NCBI GenBank assembly: GCA_021234155.1
Contig: JAJEKV010000006.1
Span: forward strand, 26,676,471 to 26,740,470
DNA: 64,000 nt
From: Isoetes taiwanensis
Taxonomy: Eukaryota > Streptophyta > Lycopodiopsida > Isoetales > Isoetaceae
Direction of reading: 5' to 3'
This document shows positions 23,663 to 34,021 of this stretch, piece after piece. The position numbers and the translations under genes are program-made. Under the pieces are notes generated by a model. That model saw only the letters and a program-made list of their open reading frames with translations, was not told the DNA's origin and did not search any database. Position 1 is the stretch's first letter. Each line of letters starts with the position of its first letter.

Positions 23663-23779
23663 GCATCGAGAATTTCCCAATCTTGCTCACCCCGCCTCTG
23701 TGGACAATGGAACTTAGCATTCAAGCTAAGCTACATTGCCCAAAGAGGCGGGGAAAGAAAGAGTGGGAAGTGTCGTTGC
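23663..23779. repeat. Hairpin H1 (117 nt)
   Basis: Arms start GCATCGAGAATTTCCC and end GGGAAGTGTCGTTGC. Pairing continues with mismatches and small bulges down to a short loop between ACTTAGC and GCTAAG. Same family as H5 and H6. Confidence 0.88.
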
Positions 23780-23895
23780 TTGAACTAAATCAATCACCGA
23801 GCTATCTTATTTTATGTCGAACTTACCCCAAAGACACGGGTTCATGTATGATAGTTCTTTCTATGTTTCTTTTCATGTGTAACCATGATTGCCAC

Positions 23896-24051
23896 GAAAA
23901 CCTTCCGGATCAGACCCGCCTCGACCTCCGTTGTTGCTTGCCTCTTCGCATGCGCGGAATCTTCTGCGATGAGAAGTAATCTACGCATGCATGCAAAAGG
24001 GCCAAACAGCCTCGGACCAGCCCGGACGAATCTGATCCATCAGAAGGTTCA
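23896..24051. repeat. Hairpin H7 (about 156 nt)
   Basis: GAAAACCTTCCGGATCAGA pairs with TCTGATCC-atca-GAAGGTTC. Pairing continues through GTTGTTGCTTGCC to CGCATGC on both sides, and a small CTTCT/AGAAG stem sits in the loop. Confidence 0.72.
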
Positions 24052-24090
24052 CAAGGTACTTCGGTACCCAAGTCGGGAATAACTTTGGTA

Positions 24091-24253
24091 TGCCAAATCG
24101 CCATTTGAATGCTATCTGGACCTATAATCTGTACTCTATTCCTCTGGGTGGCACATGCTCTGAATACCCAAATGGGTTTGCATGGCATGTGCCACCCAAA
24201 GGAATGGAGGTACAAATTATAGGTCCAGATGGCATCCAAATGGCGATTTGGCA
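24091..24253. repeat. Hairpin H2 (163 nt, near-perfect arms)
   Basis: The left arm begins TGCCAAATCGCCATTTG and the right arm ends CAAATGGCGATTTGGCA. Inner blocks ATCTGGACCTATAAT/ATTATAGGTCCAGAT and GGGTGGCACATGC/GCATGTGCCACCC also pair. Arms are about 70 nt with only scattered mismatches and a loop of about 20 nt. The open frames here on both strands are an artefact of the symmetry. Confidence 0.95.
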
Positions 24254-24376
24254 TGCCATCGGCGTGCAACCACAGAATCGCAAGCAACCACTAGGCTGAT
24301 ATCATCCGCTGCCACAATAAAAATAGAGTACTCAAAAACCTTGTTACCTACAATCCACCACCTTGCCAAAGGGGAC

Positions 24377-26821
24377 TGTTAGCCTAAAACCTGGAATTTT
24401 AGTCTAACCTCAAAGGAAGTGCAAACAAACTGGTCAGGACCTCCAGATCACTTAGGGTGATCAATCCTCGATCATATAAAGCAAAAGAACTCAATTTGAA
24501 ATGCTAGATTTCTCAAAATCACTACAGTCCCACGAAGCAAAAAACGGTTAACAAAAAAATCAGTTTAGCAAATACACCCTTTAAGATTTTTTGAGTTTTG
24601 ATTTTTGGTATGGTTTATAGACAAGTGGAGGAAGCTACTGGTGAAAGTCTGACTCGATTTGGATAGAGGAAGGCCAAGAAAATCTATGTCAAAGTTCAGT
24701 AAAAAATTGGTCAATGCCAAAACAGAGAGCCAAAATTTGCAAATATAGTTTGGTGATGAATCTTGAGTTGGAATTTGTATAAACAAACTTCAAAATAAAC
24801 TCTAGATCATGTGCATAAGGTTTTCTTGACAAGCAAACACTATGATATTTAATCGAGATGGGCCAAAGTCTCGATTTACATCACGGAGTTTATGACAGTT
24901 ATGGAAAAACTATTTTTCTTTGTTTTCTTTACATATAAGCAATACTCAAACCTTTTAAAGAATGGGACACGACTATTTAATTTGGATTCTACTTTAAATA
25001 TCTGGTTTCTATTAGTTTAGACAGGCAGAACAACTTGAAACAAAAGAAGATGGAAACACTATTTGTCCGTGCAATGAATATGCATTCAAATCATAAGATA
25101 TCACAGAGTTTAGAATTCTCAGTAAAGTAATACCGGGATAATGCTTGAGAACAGATCCCAAGGCATTGTCAACTTCAAAACCCAAAAATTATCGAAAAGA
25201 GAAAATAATAAGATAATTTGAGTAGCGGTAGGAGTTTTGATGTCAAATAAGTCACAAATGAAGTCGGTCTTCAATCAAAATACTGATCAATCTTCAATCT
25301 CGAAAGGTGATTAGCGAGAATTTGAGGTAGAAACAGATCAAGAGAATATCGGGAATATAGAAATCGCCCGGATCACGAGGTATATCTCCGAGGGGTGTTG
25401 ATTTGATCTCAGGATGCCGGCTTAAGAACTGTTCTTCCCCAAAACTAGCTTCTACCGAAAGTGATTTTAGGCCTAATTTGAGCAATTTCTATCAAACCAA
25501 GTGCCACAGAGGATCACCGAGGTCTCGGAAAAGGTTCGTGAGCTGATTTCGGAGAAAATTGGCGGGTTCAATCAAATTATGGCACGATTTGGCCGGATTT
25601 AGCGTGTTCCCCGCTTTCTTAGGGTTCATCGAAAAAATCTTGAGGGTGATATATCCCACGGGCAAAAACGAAGTCCGAGGCTTCAGATATAAGGAATAGT
25701 GTTGACCTCACTATTGATTTTTGCGTGCCACGCAGAGGGGGACAACCGGCCCGTGTTCCGCCCCACGCCACGCCGCCACGGGAAAAATGGGGTGACCGAG
25801 CTATCGTAAGTAGATAGGGTAGATAGGCTAGAATAGGTTTTTCTATTTTTTGGCACGCATCCCAAGAAATAATATTTGAGGAATTTTCCAAGGTCTTTTT
25901 TGAATTTTGGAAAGGCCAACATAGCTATTTTTTGCCAAGCTCCAAATCTAGAGTGTTTTCAAGTCAAATTGAGATACTTGGAATTTTGCCCATTTTGACC
26001 ATGGTCAATGAGTTTTCAACCTTGGGAATGGTGAAAAAATCATAGGAAGAGGGTGAAAAGATAGGAAAAAAAAGGCTATGGCAGGATTTAGGGAAATAAG
26101 ATGAAAGTAAAATTCAAGCCTCCTTGCTCTTGAAGTTTTTCATGATCTCTTGAGAGCAATTCACAAGTGGAGGTGAGGCCAATAAAAATATAGGTAGTGA
26201 AGTAATGAAAGAAGGCATGACAAGGTGGAAATGGGGTATAAAAAGATGAAAGGAAAGTGGATATGGAATGGATGAAATGGATAAAGGATGGAAACCCCTC
26301 AGAGCACATGATCTTATCTCCAAAGCTCAAATCATACCTCATAACTTTGCTCAAGGCCCTAGGGTCTTCCAAACTTCTAAAAAGGTCTTCCAATCTTCAA
26401 GGCCTAAACAAGAGCAAAATTCACCTTTAAAGTGACATCTTCATAGGTGTGACTTCCAAACCATTGGTGCAACTCCATTTAGCCCCATATGAGTGAATAT
26501 GAGCAACATGCTTATAACTCCTTGTATAGCTTGCTATATCCTTTGCCCGGTCTTCAAGAAATAAGAATGTAACTAGAAAATTTCCTCAAAGGAAAGAATT
26601 AGGCTATACAACCAAGATCCCAGGGGTCTTCCAAACTTGAGCCAATTTCTTCCAAACTCTAGTAGGATCAAAATAACACTAACTCTTACCATATGAGTAA
26701 TAGGAAAGTAACTTAAGATGAAACCTCAAAAGAAACCACAAGTCTTCCAAACTCGACAAGTATCTTCCAATCTTGAAACTCTAGGTATCATGATGGTCCA
26801 TGTTGCCCAAAAAGGGCAACA
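24377..26821 (-). repeat. 3' LTR of G1 (2445 bp)
   Basis: It matches 34022-36474 along its whole length, and differences are dominated by 1-3 bp indels. In the sense direction it opens with a small palindrome TGTTGCCC-ttttt-GGGCAACA and carries the stem GATCAC...GTGATC near its far end (about 24450). Confidence 0.96.
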
Positions 26822-27579
26822 TCTCCTCAAAAAGGAAAGAATGAGGCTGGTCCCCTCAAAGCAAAGGAAAAAATGCTAACCGAAGGTCTTCAAAATATCA
26901 ACAAGTGGTGGAGGGAATAGAATTACTCTCTGCGCAGTGGTGGGAAATATGAGGCAGAGTATAAGGTAATGGAGAGAGTGATAAGAAAAATAAGATCAAA
27001 TGGAGGGTAGGACAACTCAAGACAATTGAATATGGAGAAGAAGTGGATGAACCTGCATATGACAATGATAATCAAATTAGCATGAGTGCCAAATAAAGGG
27101 ATGAGTAACAATGTAGGATTAGCACTCTTAAAATTTCATATGGAAGCAAGGGGCTAGATGGAAAGAGGCCAACTTAAGACAAATAAGAGTAATGAGCAAA
27201 TGGACCTGAAATGACAACACTCAAAATTGTTTAAGCATAGCAAATCTCTACCCTATTTAACTAAACTTCTACTATTCAAGAAATTTGGCTCATACAACCA
27301 TTGAATGTATTTCAAACTAAAAATTCAAACCTTCAAAACAAAAAATTCAAACCATCGAAGCTCGAACCCTAATTTGCTCCTCCTCTCGCACAGTGCTCGT
27401 AAAACTCGACCTCCCTTGGATCATGGCTCCTTTTTCTTACCATACACCTATCCGGGACAATGTAACAGCTGATCCGAAGCTATTTAGGAGTGCTTCCTCG
27501 CGGCTGATCCAAATTCTACAGAGTACCTATTCCTTATGGTGTAATCGACCACCAGGCAAGAAATGCATACGATGCGTAA

Positions 27580-27888
27580 TGGGACAATGTTTTAATTAAT
27601 GAAGAACCTCTTCCTCGTGGAAATTTACTCAAGCAGTGCACATGCATTTCTCGAGGCAAAGGTATATGGGAAGGCACAAATGTTGACCAAAACTACCCCG
27701 ACCGAAAGGAACTCTACAAAAAAGACATGAACCATGATCACCTTGCCATGGAGTGTTTCCTTGGGCAAAAGACTTATCAAGAGAAACTAGCAAAGACCGC
27801 ACACATTATCGAACACAAAGGCCTCGGGGCGGAATTTTTACAAGGGAATGTATTCGTGATGCTACATATGCACTACTTTTTTGTGTAA
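27580..27888 (+). CDS. Antisense ORF between integrase and 3' LTR of G1
   Basis: A 102-codon open frame runs on the strand opposite to gag-pol. It includes LPRGNLLKQC, GIWEGTNVDQNYPDRKE and MNHDHLAMECFLGQKTYQE and stops at 27886-27888. There is no upstream Met in frame, and a stop at 27577 follows another protein-like stretch (VPYGVIDHQARNAYDA), so the original frame was probably longer. Further possible pieces lie at 27989-28240 (GLLDAADGSPSHKIPTIPSGEY). Plant Tat-type elements are known to carry antisense ORFs in this position; the function is unknown. No domain is recognised. Confidence 0.45.
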   Translation, partial: WDNVLINEEPLPRGNLLKQCTCISRGKGIWEGTNVDQNYPDRKELYKKDMNHDHLAMECFLGQKTYQEKLAKTAHIIEHKGLGAEFLQGNVFVMLHMHYFFV

Positions 27889-28609
27889 GCATCATCATGA
27901 GCTGACATGCTCAATTTGACGTGTATAGGCGCTTATACTACTCCCAATGTGGATGCTAGCAGATAGCTATGGTTACTTGATGCTTCTCATGATAAAAGAG
28001 ATGCATTTCAAACTCCCCGAAAGAGAATCTCTCGAGTGAAGATCAAGATGTTTTTGGTACCATGAACAATTTTTTACCGATATAATGGTCTCTTGGATGC
28101 CGCAGATGGCTCTCCTTCGCATAAGATTCCTACTATCCCTTCGGGGGAATACTGATAGCATTGGTTTCCTATGAGAGGATCTGATCATCAGAAATTTGTG
28201 TACCCCTTTTTTTGTTTTTTTGACGAATAGAAATTCTCTTGCTCTTTTGAAATTGTCCGGTCTTGAAAAAAAAATATTTCTCGCTTCAAAACGTAACACA
28301 CAATTAGCTCACCTCAAAGGAAAATGGTCTTGATGGTACAAGTATTAAGAACCTTGAATACAACTAACCAAAACAACTTAGCAAAACCAATCAACAAGAA
28401 TCTACAAACTTTAAGCCTAAAGGGAAATGAAACAGAACCAATCAAAAGAGTTTTAAATCTTCAATTTTCAACACAATTAACCTACTCTAAGTTAAAATAA
28501 GTATTCATATAGGAGCAAAAAAAGGCCTAAACATGCATGTTGAGGCCAATATCTTTTCAAATGCTTTGGATATTTGTAGGATTTGGTAATTCAAAACCTG
28601 TTTTGAGAT

Positions 28610-29640
28610 CCTTAAGCCAATAGGATGAACAAACTTTCTTTTACAACTGGTAAGGGCCTTCCCAAGGATTTTCAAATTTAGATAGCTTACCTTCATTTGC
28701 AACATCCCATTTGAGCACGAAGTTCCAATGGAGCAAATCTATCCCGGAGCTTGTGAGCTTTTAAAAGTCACGCTTGCCTCCTAGCCTTCTTAAGTAGATT
28801 GAAGTTTTCTTCGCATCAAATCTATCCTCATCCAATTTTAGCAAAACTTCATACTGCGTTTGTAATGCCTCAAGAAACTCCGGATCCAACTTGAGTGCCA
28901 TTCTCAAAGAGGGAATCTCCAACTCAACAGGAATAACTGCTTCAACACCATAAACCAAACTGAAGGGAGAAGCATTAGTGGCAGCTTTAGCAGTGATTCT
29001 ATGAGCCCAAAGGGCATCATATAATTTCAAATGCCAATCTTTTTGGTTTTGGCAAACCGTTTTCTGCAAAATTCCCTTAAGCACTTTGTTAGTAGACTCA
29101 GCTTGACCATTTCCTTGAGGATAATAGGCTGAGCTTTTCACATGTCTGATTTTGAGACTTGAAACAAGAATTTGAATAACCTCATTAATAAAAGTAGAGC
29201 CTCTATCAGTCAAAATTTTGAAAGGGATTCCAAACCTAGAACAAATATTTTCATGCAAAAACCTAGCAAGAGTATATATGCATTTGCTTTTCTCAAGGGT
29301 GCTTTGCTTCCACCATTTGGTAAATAAACTGCGTAGCCACAACAATGTATTCATGCCGAAAGCGTAAGATGGGGATTTATAGGGCCAACATAATCTAGCC
29401 CCAAACTTGAAATGGGCCTGGGGACACAATCCCGGTAAGAGGGGCAGGATGCAAAATTTTCTTACCAAAGATCTGGCATTGATGGCAAGTTTTAATGACA
29501 TCATAGCAATCTCTAAATAAATGAGGCCAGAAATAACCGCATCCTTAATATTTTTTGGCGCTTGTATCTGCTGCAAAAATGGCCACCACAAACACCTTTA
29601 TGATTCTCGCAAGCACTAAGGCAGCCTCCTCTTCATCAAC
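28610..29640 (-). pseudogene. G1 integrase
   Basis: This joins retroelement cDNA to host DNA. In order on the minus strand: a HHCC-type zinc region (H in NHKGVCGGHF, CHQCQ, across frames), the core with all three catalytic acidic residues (GLDYVGPI near 29395, ILTDRGSTF near 29210, GQAESTNK near 29100), the LYDALWAHRI and SPFSLVYGVEAV segment, and the C-terminal NPWEGPY (about 28660). The main uninterrupted frame is 29591-28761 (276 codons). The zinc region and C-terminus are in other frames. Core residues are intact. Confidence 0.93.
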
Positions 29641-29989
29641 ACATCTTAAAAGAACTCCATCCCTGTTTACCTTGCACAAAATATCTCCAATCAAGGTGTA
29701 AGTTAAACATTTTAGCCTAAACTTGTAAGCTTGACCTTTAGAAAGTTCGGGTATCTCTTGATATTGGAGGAATTTTCTAATAGGTTGCCGCCAACCATGA
29801 ACCCTGTTTACACTGAAAGATCTTGCTCATTTGCCACAAGATTAGCCATCTCCCCTTCTTCTTGTACAACTTCTTCGTGCTCAAAATAGGCAGGTGTAAA
29901 AATACAAGCTCTCAAGTTATTCACCACATGGATAACCTTAACCTTTAAATCATATGACCTGAGCCTACAAGCCCACCTATGAAGCTTGG

Positions 29990-31337
29990 GTTTTTCCAAC
30001 TTCTTACCATACAAAAAGGCATGGGATTCTCACTGCATATAAACAGTAGCTTGGGATTTTTGTAGAAGATGTCCTTGCCTTTCTATTAAAAAAAATAAGA
30101 GCAGCAAAGACTTCTCTCTATCTTAGGATATCTCTCCTCGCTTTGAGACCATTGTTTACTTGCAAAAGCAATGGGGTGTTTTTCCCCGCAAAATAGCAAT
30201 CCCAACAGCTTTTTAGTAACAGTAATATAGATTGTGAATGGCAATGAGAGATCTGGAGCTTTCAACCGAGTGGCATGGCAAATAGCTTCTATAATCTGCA
30301 CAAAGGCCTTCTCACATTCATCAGTCCAAACAATAGTTTTGTATTTACTTTCTTTCTTACTAACATGGCCTACTCTGGTTAGTTTGGAGATAGGACTAAC
30401 ATGGTGAGAGAAATTAGGCACATAAATTCTCAAAAAAGAAGTCATCCCCATAAATTCTTTGACATCTCTGAGTGTCTTAGGGGTCTGAAGCTTCTTCAAG
30501 GCAATAACTTTCTCTTCAGCCACTTGAAGACCCTGGGCAGAGACCTCATGGCCTAACAATTGACCTTTGGATGACAAAAAGATGCACTTTTTGGGATTTA
30601 GATTAACTCCAGCTCGTCTGCATAATATAAATATCCTTGTTAGTTCTGAAATATGGTCACTTACTTCAGTACCTAAGCATAAATCATCCAAAAAAACTCT
30701 AAATTGTTCTGGAGTCATGCTTGCAAAAACAATGTCCATAACCCTCTGAAATGTAGCAGGGGCATTCATCAAACCAAAAGGCATCCTTTTCATTGCAAAT
30801 GTTCCCCATGGAGTGATGAAAGATGTTTTGGGCTGATCTTCCTGTTTGATGCTTATCTGATTAAATCCAGAGAAACCGTCCAAAAATGAGTACATGGATT
30901 TACCAGCTACTGCATAAATGATTTCTTCTAAAAAAGGCAAGGGATAACAATCTTTAATAGTAGCCTTATTAAGATCTCTATAATCTACACAAATTCTCAA
31001 AGAACCATTTTTTTTTAATACTGGAACAATGCATGAAACCCAGGAAGGATTCACAATAGGCACTACCAAACCTGATTCCTGCATTTTAAACAGCTCTTGT
31101 TTGATAAGATCCAAAAGTGAAGAATTAATTCTTCTCAACTTCCAGATAACAGGTTTGGCCTCTTCTCGACCTTAATTTCAAACTCACAAATTTTTTATCA
31201 ACCCCTTTCAGCTGAATACTCCCAAGCAAAACATCCACCCAATCCTCAAATAACTCAACCATTTTACCTTGATCACCTTCATTATATAAGTCTCCCATTT
31301 TAGGGGTCCTAGATATACCTCCTTTTATGCACTTCAA
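29990..31337 (-). pseudogene. G1 reverse transcriptase with degenerate RNase H
   Basis: The longest frame is 31138-30086 (350 codons), preceded by 31337-31125 in another frame. RT motifs: CVDYRDLNKAT, FLDGFSGFNQI, PFGLMNAPATF and the active site FLDD in place of YxDD, with both Asp retained. The fused native RNase H is recognisable from RLKAPDLSLPFTIYI, ASKQWSQSEERYP and a following FFNRKA in another frame. However, the position of its first catalytic Asp reads TVT (IYITVTKK), and the later Asp position appears as SEN. The domain therefore looks non-catalytic. In the family an intact enzyme copies genomic RNA primed by a tRNA and degrades the RNA strand. Confidence 0.95.
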
Positions 31338-31379
31338 GCTCTTTTAAGTGATTCCTCTTGTGCTAGGTTGATAGTTAAG

Positions 31380-31870
31380 ATGGAATGGAATTGGGAAAGC
31401 TCCTCTTCATCTAAGACATCCTCTTGAATAGCTCCTTCAGACAAATACTCCATAAGGGTTTTTCTGCACAATGAGTCAGCTTCAAAATTTTTAGATCTAG
31501 GAATATGTAAAATCTCCCAATGATCAAAAAAAGTTAATAATTCTCTGGCTTGAGCACTCAGATCCTCCATGTCTTGATGTTTAGTTCGATATTCTCCCAA
31601 GATTTGTCTACAAACAAGTTGTGAGTCTCCATAAATAACAATATGAGAAATACTCATACACCTTGCTTCTTGTAAACCTCCCGCAATGAGGGCTTTGTAT
31701 TCTCACAAGATTAGAAGAAATATTAGGGTGAATTCTCCCCTATCTTAGTCATCAACTTAAAAATCTGATCCTTCAAAATAGCGTGGAAGAAGCAATCCCC
31801 GGTTTTTTTGACATACCTCCATCAAACCAGAGATAGGCTTTTTTTGCCTTCAGATCAGGAGATTCAACAT
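31380..31870 (-). pseudogene. G1 additional RNase H, upstream of RT
   Basis: On the minus strand AYLWFDGGMSKKPGIAS (from about 31845) is followed after a frame break by YKALIAGGLQEAR (about 31700), then IVIYGDSQLVCRQILGEYR (about 31640) and HIPRSKNFEADSLCRK (about 31505-31460). These supply the four acidic positions of a type I RNase H (D in FDGG, E expected just before YKALIAG but lost in the frame break, D in GDSQ, D in EAD). The sequence style matches the second RNase H of plant Tat gypsy elements. Here it lies between protease and RT, running within a few bases into the RT frame, rather than between the RT-linked RNase H and integrase. Confidence 0.85.
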
Positions 31871-32059
31871 GCATGTAAGCAAAGTTGACAACCTCTTCAT
31901 GTATACTAGCATCCAGGCCTAAATTGTAAACACCCAAATCTTCTTCCTGTAGTATGTCCACATCTATGAACCTAATGTTAGCAGATGGATCGGTTTTGTT
32001 TGCCGGGTTTGATGTAAGTTGCTCCATTGAAATGGTGCAAGTGCCTTCGCACCATACAG

Positions 32060-32335
32060 TGTCCGCATCCACCGTTTTCATCCATCTCCTTCCTAATAAT
32101 AGATCATAGATATTAGCTTGATTAACATTTTCAAAATCAACAACCACAAATGTGGCCAAAGACAATGATTCCCCAGATTCACGGATACATTTCTTACTAT
32201 TCCCTTAGGCACAACTTTAGCATTTGAAAAAAGATTTTAGAACAATGGAAGTATTATCTTCTACCTTGAGATCCAAAGCCTTCATAACATGATAAGGCAT
32301 AACATTAAGAGAAGAACCTCCATCCAAAGAAAACT
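32060..32335 (-). pseudogene. G1 aspartic protease
   Basis: LDGGSSLNVMPYHVMKAL (DGG codons at 32316-32324) is the D-S/T-G-like active site of a retropepsin. YDLLLGRRWM (about 32100) is the typical C-terminal flap-end motif. A frameshift separates the two. It would process the gag-pol polyprotein. Confidence 0.85.
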
Positions 32336-32816
32336 TTGTCTAGATGGGAAGTTCCTATAGTAGCACTACAAGTAAAAGCACCTGGATCTTCCAGTTTGCT
32401 CGTAGCAAAGCCACGTAAATATTGTTGCAGGTTTTCAAAGCAGAACCCTTCAATATCCGAGTGCTTTTGATCAACTTTTCCCCGTATGATGGTGCAATTC
32501 TCGCCAGAGTTAATAAATCCACAAGAACCTTTAGAATTTTTCATAAGTAATTCAAATTCATCCAACTCAGAATCTTTCTGTTTATACCTTTGAGCAGGAG
32601 GAGGAGCTATATTCTGAGGATCTGATTGAAATGTTACCTTATGAGGTGGAACAGAACCTGTAGATGCATTTGGATGAGCTCTGGCACGTGTCTGCACAAC
32701 CATAACATCTTGCTCTTCCTGTTCTCCTGCACAAGTCTCAATAAAACTTATATTTGACATTTGTTTACCTTTATCTTGTTTTTCAAAATAAGCCTTAACA
32801 CTGCAATACTTCTCCT

Positions 32817-33990
32817 CATGACCTATTTCCTTTGCAAAAGAGCAAACAGACAATCTCTACCAAAGTGACCTCTTCTATGACACTTAGGACATTGCCTTGC
32901 AAAACACTGCTTTCACCTCTATGGTAAGGTTTACCACAGCTTTGTGCATTCAGAGGTGGGGCATCTTTTATGCTTTTTAATTCAAGAAGTTGTTTGGTAA
33001 CTTCCAAAAGTGCCTCGCAGACACTTTTATCGATCTCGCATTTCATCTCTCAAACATGAGGATCCAATTCTTCAGCCTTGGACTTCTTCTTCTTTTTTGT
33101 ACCGCATAAACAGGAGCAAAGATTAGCAAAATGTAAATCATGTTCGGCCCATGATGAGGAGGATAAAATGGATCTCCGATCTCTTCATCGAAGATAGCTT
33201 AATAGTTCCGCCAGATCTACAAATTTTTACAAATGTTTTATGGATAGAATCCAACTCACCAAATTTTTGTAATTTTAATAACTTCCTATAGATCCTAGGT
33301 CTAGACATCAAACCTCTGATAAAGGAAGCAACTAGGTGCAATGTTGGATGAGTAACCCGATTCCTCGTTACACACTAGCAAATAAGAATTAAATCTCTCC
33401 ACATACCGCTTTTACACTCTCACCGTGTCTAATGGAAAATGAGTTGAGTTCAAAGACAAGATCCTCGGGTGAAGTAGCCTTACCAAACCTTGATAGAAAC
33501 TTGTGTTCCAATTCATCCCCTTTGGTACCTATAGACACAGCTCAAAATCGAAAGCCAAGATCTCGGCCTCATCACCCTTCATGCATTTGATGAATTCTCG
33601 CAAAACCTGAACCCTTCTTTCTCCCATGTTCTTCATAATAGTCTTCAAAGTTTTTAGAAAATGGTTGGCATTCATGGAAGAATCATAGCAAGGGGGGAAA
33701 CAGTATAGTCAACTCAAAATGATAAGGTGCCGATGGAGGAACATTTAAAAGGTGTTGATCCGGTTCAAAAAGTTTATGAATTTGTGAAGAAGAGGGCACA
33801 GAGGAAATATTTGTAATATTTGTAGACCGATAGAGAGGAGCTGGTGGAGGAATAGGCAAGTTGGGAGTATTTGTAGCATTAGTGGTAGATCCGTAGCCAC
33901 TCTCATGCTTACTCCTACCAAATCTGGTTGATTTGTCTCCTCAGTGGTTCACAGACTCGAAATCTTCCTTGGTGCCATTGAGTTCAATTT
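32817..33990 (-). pseudogene. G1 gag with CCHC zinc knuckle
   Basis: Sense order: a Ser/Thr/Pro-rich N-terminal region (about 33900-33700), capsid-like segments including FIKCMKGDEAEILAFDFEL (about 33600-33545), then a perfect CX2CX4HX4C knuckle CPKCHRRGHFGRDC at 32850-32891. The region between is broken into short frames (33341-33138, 33046-32816). The knuckle binds packaged RNA. Confidence 0.85.
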
Positions 33991-34021
33991 CCGTAAAAAT
34001 CTCGGTAGGACCTCTCCAAAA

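Noticed and set aside
24090-24299. Similar-looking proteins on both strands (shared words such as MPNRHL and QIIGPD)
   Set aside because: They arise from the symmetry of hairpin H2, not from two genes.
25619-26393. Open frames in the G1 LTRs (also 35362-36022)
   Set aside because: Present in both LTR copies with different breaks. Composition and position fit non-coding LTR sequence.
33960-34021. Primer-binding site next to the G1 5' LTR
   Set aside because: The sense sequence TTTTGGAGAGGTCCTACC contains TGG but does not match any tRNA 3' end I can name with confidence.
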